A DNA stretch of 7,178 nt from Thermoleophilia bacterium (GTDB lineage: Bacteria; Actinomycetota; Thermoleophilia; Gaiellales; Gaiellaceae). The notes under the pieces were generated by a model. That model did no database searches and was not told the origin of the DNA. It saw nothing but the letters and a program-made list of their open reading frames with translations. The position numbers and the translations under genes are program-made. The stretch lies in assembly GCA_013362295.1 (NCBI GenBank), contig JABFWJ010000465.1:1-7178 (forward strand). Reading direction: 5' to 3'. Of the stretch, positions 5,826 through 7,178 are shown piece after piece (position 1 is the stretch's first letter; the number at the start of each line of letters is the position of its first letter).

Positions 5826-6571
5826 GAATGGCTGTCGACGAACGCGAGCGTGCGACGCCACGCATCGTCGGATGCCTCGGCGAACGCCTCCTGCTTGCGG
5901 TCGAAGAAGCTGTGCGGCGCGCCGTCGTACGTGACGATCTCGTGCTCGACGCCGGCCTCGGTGAGCGCGCGGTCGAACGCCGCGTTGTCGTCCGCGGTGA
6001 TGTTCGCGTCGTCGCCCGCCTGCAGCGCCAGGATCGGCGCCTCGATCTGCGTCGCGCGTGCCACGACGCTCGGCCCACCACGCTCGCGCGTCGGACTGCC
6101 GTAGAAGCCGATCGCGCCCGCGAGCCCGTGACCCGACGCCGCTGCGACCCACGACGCACGCCCGCCGAAGCAGAAACCGACGGTGAACAGCGAGTCGACG
6201 CCGAGATTGCGCAGGTGCTCGACCGCGGCGCCCGTGTCGGCCTGCACGCTCTCGTCGGTCGTCTGGTCGACGTGCGGCATGTATTCGAAGTCGTCGTCCC
6301 GCTTCGCCGCTCCTGCGGTGCGACCGAAGTAGTCGAGCGCGACCGCGGCGTAGCCACGCTCGGCGAAGCGCAGCGCGAGCTCCTCGTAGAAGCGATACAG
6401 GCCGCGCACGTCGGGCAGGATCACGACCCCGGCGTGAGCGGGCGCGTCGGGCGTGGCGAGAAACGCGGCGAAGTCGGTCCCGTCCGCCGCCGTCAGCACG
6501 AGGTCCTCGTGCGAGACGGACGCTCCGGCGATCACCGGAACCGGGGGCGCGGAGTCGACGTCGAAGCACAT
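5822..6571 (-). CDS. Dienelactone hydrolase family protein
   Basis: An alpha/beta hydrolase of the dienelactone hydrolase (carboxymethylenebutenolidase) family, a soluble cytoplasmic esterase type. Seen: 249 residues, the usual length. The nucleophile elbow is GFCFGG with C134, the acid is D187 or D188 in AGDD, and the histidine is H220 in GAPHSF, giving the Cys-Asp-His triad. VILPDVRGLYRFYEELALRFAERGY (split here at residues 50-64 and 65-74) is the typical strand/helix region near the oxyanion site. The start MCFDVDSAPP resembles the N-terminus common in actinobacterial members, which supports ATG 6569-6571 despite the lack of a nearby Shine-Dalgarno. The true substrate is unknown: most family members outside chloroaromatic pathways are not chlorocatechol enzymes, and no ring-cleavage genes are present here. 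Its stop overlaps the glycerol kinase start, so the two are translationally coupled and may share a physiological role. Confidence 0.92.
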   Translation of the reverse strand: MCFDVDSAPPVPVIAGASVSHEDLVLTAADGTDFAAFLATPDAPAHAGVVILPDVRGLYRFYEELALRFAERGYAAVALDYFGRTAGAAKRDDDFEYMPHVDQTTDESVQADTGAAVEHLRNLGVDSLFTVGFCFGGRASWVAAASGHGLAGAIGFYGSPTRERGGPSVVARATQIEAPILALQAGDDANITADDNAAFDRALTEAGVEHEIVTYDGAPHSFFDRKQEAFAEASDDAWRRTLAFVDSHS

Positions 6572-6598
6572 GGGCGCTATTCAATCGCGTCAGGCGCC

Positions 6599-6616
6599 TC
6601 ACCGGAAATCACCGGA
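6599..6616 (-). repeat. Tandem 8-base repeat TCCGGTGA with 10-base period upstream of the hydrolase gene
   Basis: On the minus strand TCCGGTGA occurs twice, at 6609-6616 and 6599-6606, separated by TT. The 10-base period would place both copies on the same face of the helix, as in a direct-repeat operator. It lies 28-45 bases upstream of the hydrolase ATG and overlaps the end of the neighbouring hairpin. A further copy inside the hydrolase coding sequence (6533-6540) warns that the motif may be chance. Confidence 0.35.
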
Positions 6617-6644
6617 TCTGATTCCGCGAAGCGGAACCAGATTC
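6614..6644 (-). terminator. Imperfect hairpin downstream of the histidine kinase, possible terminator
   Basis: TTCCGC and GCGGAA pair around a 3-base loop. Beyond one mismatch the stem continues for seven more pairs, including one G-T pair, giving an arm of about 14 positions. It begins 23 bases after the kinase stop at 6668-6670. No T-run follows in the direction of transcription, so it is not a classic intrinsic terminator. GC-rich actinobacteria often lack the T-run, but termination here is inference. The structure is nearly symmetric and would form on either strand. Confidence 0.45.
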
Positions 6645-6667
6645 GAGCACTGCGACCCGCCGCGGCC

Positions 6668-7178
6668 TCAGGCGAGCGGCAGCTCTGCCCGCAGGCGCGT
6701 GCCGGCGCCGGCCGGGCTGTGCACGTCGAGCCGGCCGTCGAGCGCGGAGACCCGGTCCTGCAGGCCGCGCAGGCCGGTGCCGCCGTCGAGGTCCGCGCCG
6801 CCGCGGCCGTCGTCTTCGACCACGACCACGAGGTGCGCCCCGGTCTCGCGCACGCGCACCGCGGCGCGGCTCGCGCCGGCGTACTTCGCGACGTTGTTGA
6901 GGGCCTCGGACACGATGTAGTACGCCGCGACCGTGATGTTCGTGTCGAGCGGCGCGTCGGTGACGTCCAGCTCGACGTCGAGCGGCGCCCGCGCCGCGAC
7001 GATCCGGAGCGCCGCGGCGAGCCCGCGTTCGGTGAGCGCCGAGGGATGGATCCCTTGGGCGAGCTCGCGCAGCTCACGCACTGCAGCGGCGAGCTCCTCG
7101 ACCGCGGACTCGACGACGACGGTGGCGTCGAGCGACCCGCGCTGGGCTCCGCGCAACTGCAGCAGGAGCGCGATCAGC
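6668..7178 (-). CDS. Sensor histidine kinase, NarL/DesK-type (HisKA_3), C-terminal part only
   Basis: Seen: 169 codons in frame from the right edge to TGA at 6668-6670. The visible part opens inside the dimerisation helices (LIALLLQL) and continues through RELRELAQGIHPSALTERGL, the region that precedes the ATPase domain in HisKA_3 kinases. The HATPase domain shows the N box (YYIVSEALNNVAKYAGAS), G1 box (EDDGRGGAD), G2 box (GTGLRGLQDRV) and the terminal GTRLRAELPL. These boxes are intact, so ATP binding is expected. The phospho-accepting histidine, usually in a DLHDGAQQ-like motif just upstream, and any sensor or membrane domain lie outside the window. A TTG at 7154-7156 is not the true start, because the open frame and domain continue past it. 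No response regulator follows; it must lie upstream or elsewhere if this kinase has a linked partner. Confidence 0.93.
   Translation of the reverse strand, partial: LIALLLQLRGAQRGSLDATVVVESAVEELAAAVRELRELAQGIHPSALTERGLAAALRIVAARAPLDVELDVTDAPLDTNITVAAYYIVSEALNNVAKYAGASRAAVRVRETGAHLVVVVEDDGRGGADLDGGTGLRGLQDRVSALDGRLDVHSPAGAGTRLRAELPLA

Noticed and set aside
4167..6104. A 645-codon plus-strand open frame opposite glycerol kinase and the hydrolase
   Set aside because: No recognisable domain and biased composition; both opposite-strand genes have intact catalytic motifs.
5826..6602. A longer glycerol kinase reaching upstream across the hydrolase gene
   Set aside because: The frame stays open by chance; this stretch is arginine-rich without a domain. 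The kinase fold begins exactly at the GTG overlapping the hydrolase stop.
6614..6644. Hairpin as part of a mobile element or repetitive extragenic element
   Set aside because: Only one copy is seen in the window, with no flanking target-site duplication or transposase gene.

Overview
This is a gene-dense window of very GC-rich DNA in which every gene I can support lies on the minus strand, so it is transcribed from right to left. The GC content, frequent GTG starts, 4-base GTGA stop/start overlaps and the style of the proteins suggest an actinomycete-like bacterium. A deep-branching Actinomycetota class such as Thermoleophilia is my guess; no rRNA or other phylogenetic marker is present to confirm it. 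Eight protein genes cover almost everything, and no gap exceeds 100 bases. I see no tRNA, rRNA, CRISPR array or insertion sequence.

Right end (about 5820-7178). The C-terminal half of a NarL/DesK-type sensor histidine kinase enters from the right edge. After it comes a 96-base gap with an imperfect hairpin and a tandem 8-base repeat. Then follow a dienelactone-hydrolase-family alpha/beta hydrolase and a compact glycerol kinase, joined by a GTGA overlap and so probably one transcript.

Centre and left (1 to about 4470). After an unusually A+T-rich 58-base gap comes a MoxR/Bat-type operon. Its order is a MoxR AAA+ ATPase, a DUF58 protein with an intact metal-site motif, a membrane-anchored von Willebrand factor A (VWA) protein like BatA, a small uncharacterised exported protein with six cysteines, and a second VWA membrane protein that runs off the left edge. 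The first four genes are joined by 3-base gaps or 4-base overlaps.

Working model (inference). The cytoplasmic MoxR ATPase and DUF58 protein act as an ATP-driven, chaperone-like pair. The positive-inside rule places both VWA domains outside the membrane, where the six-cysteine protein, made in equal context between them, would be a partner or client. The most unusual items are that exported protein and the start region of the second VWA gene. There the window's best Shine-Dalgarno sequence lies 25 bases too far upstream, next to both a 7-residue minicistron and a hairpin that would close the distance. The second VWA protein also carries a (Gly-Phe)4 stretch made of hexanucleotide repeats.
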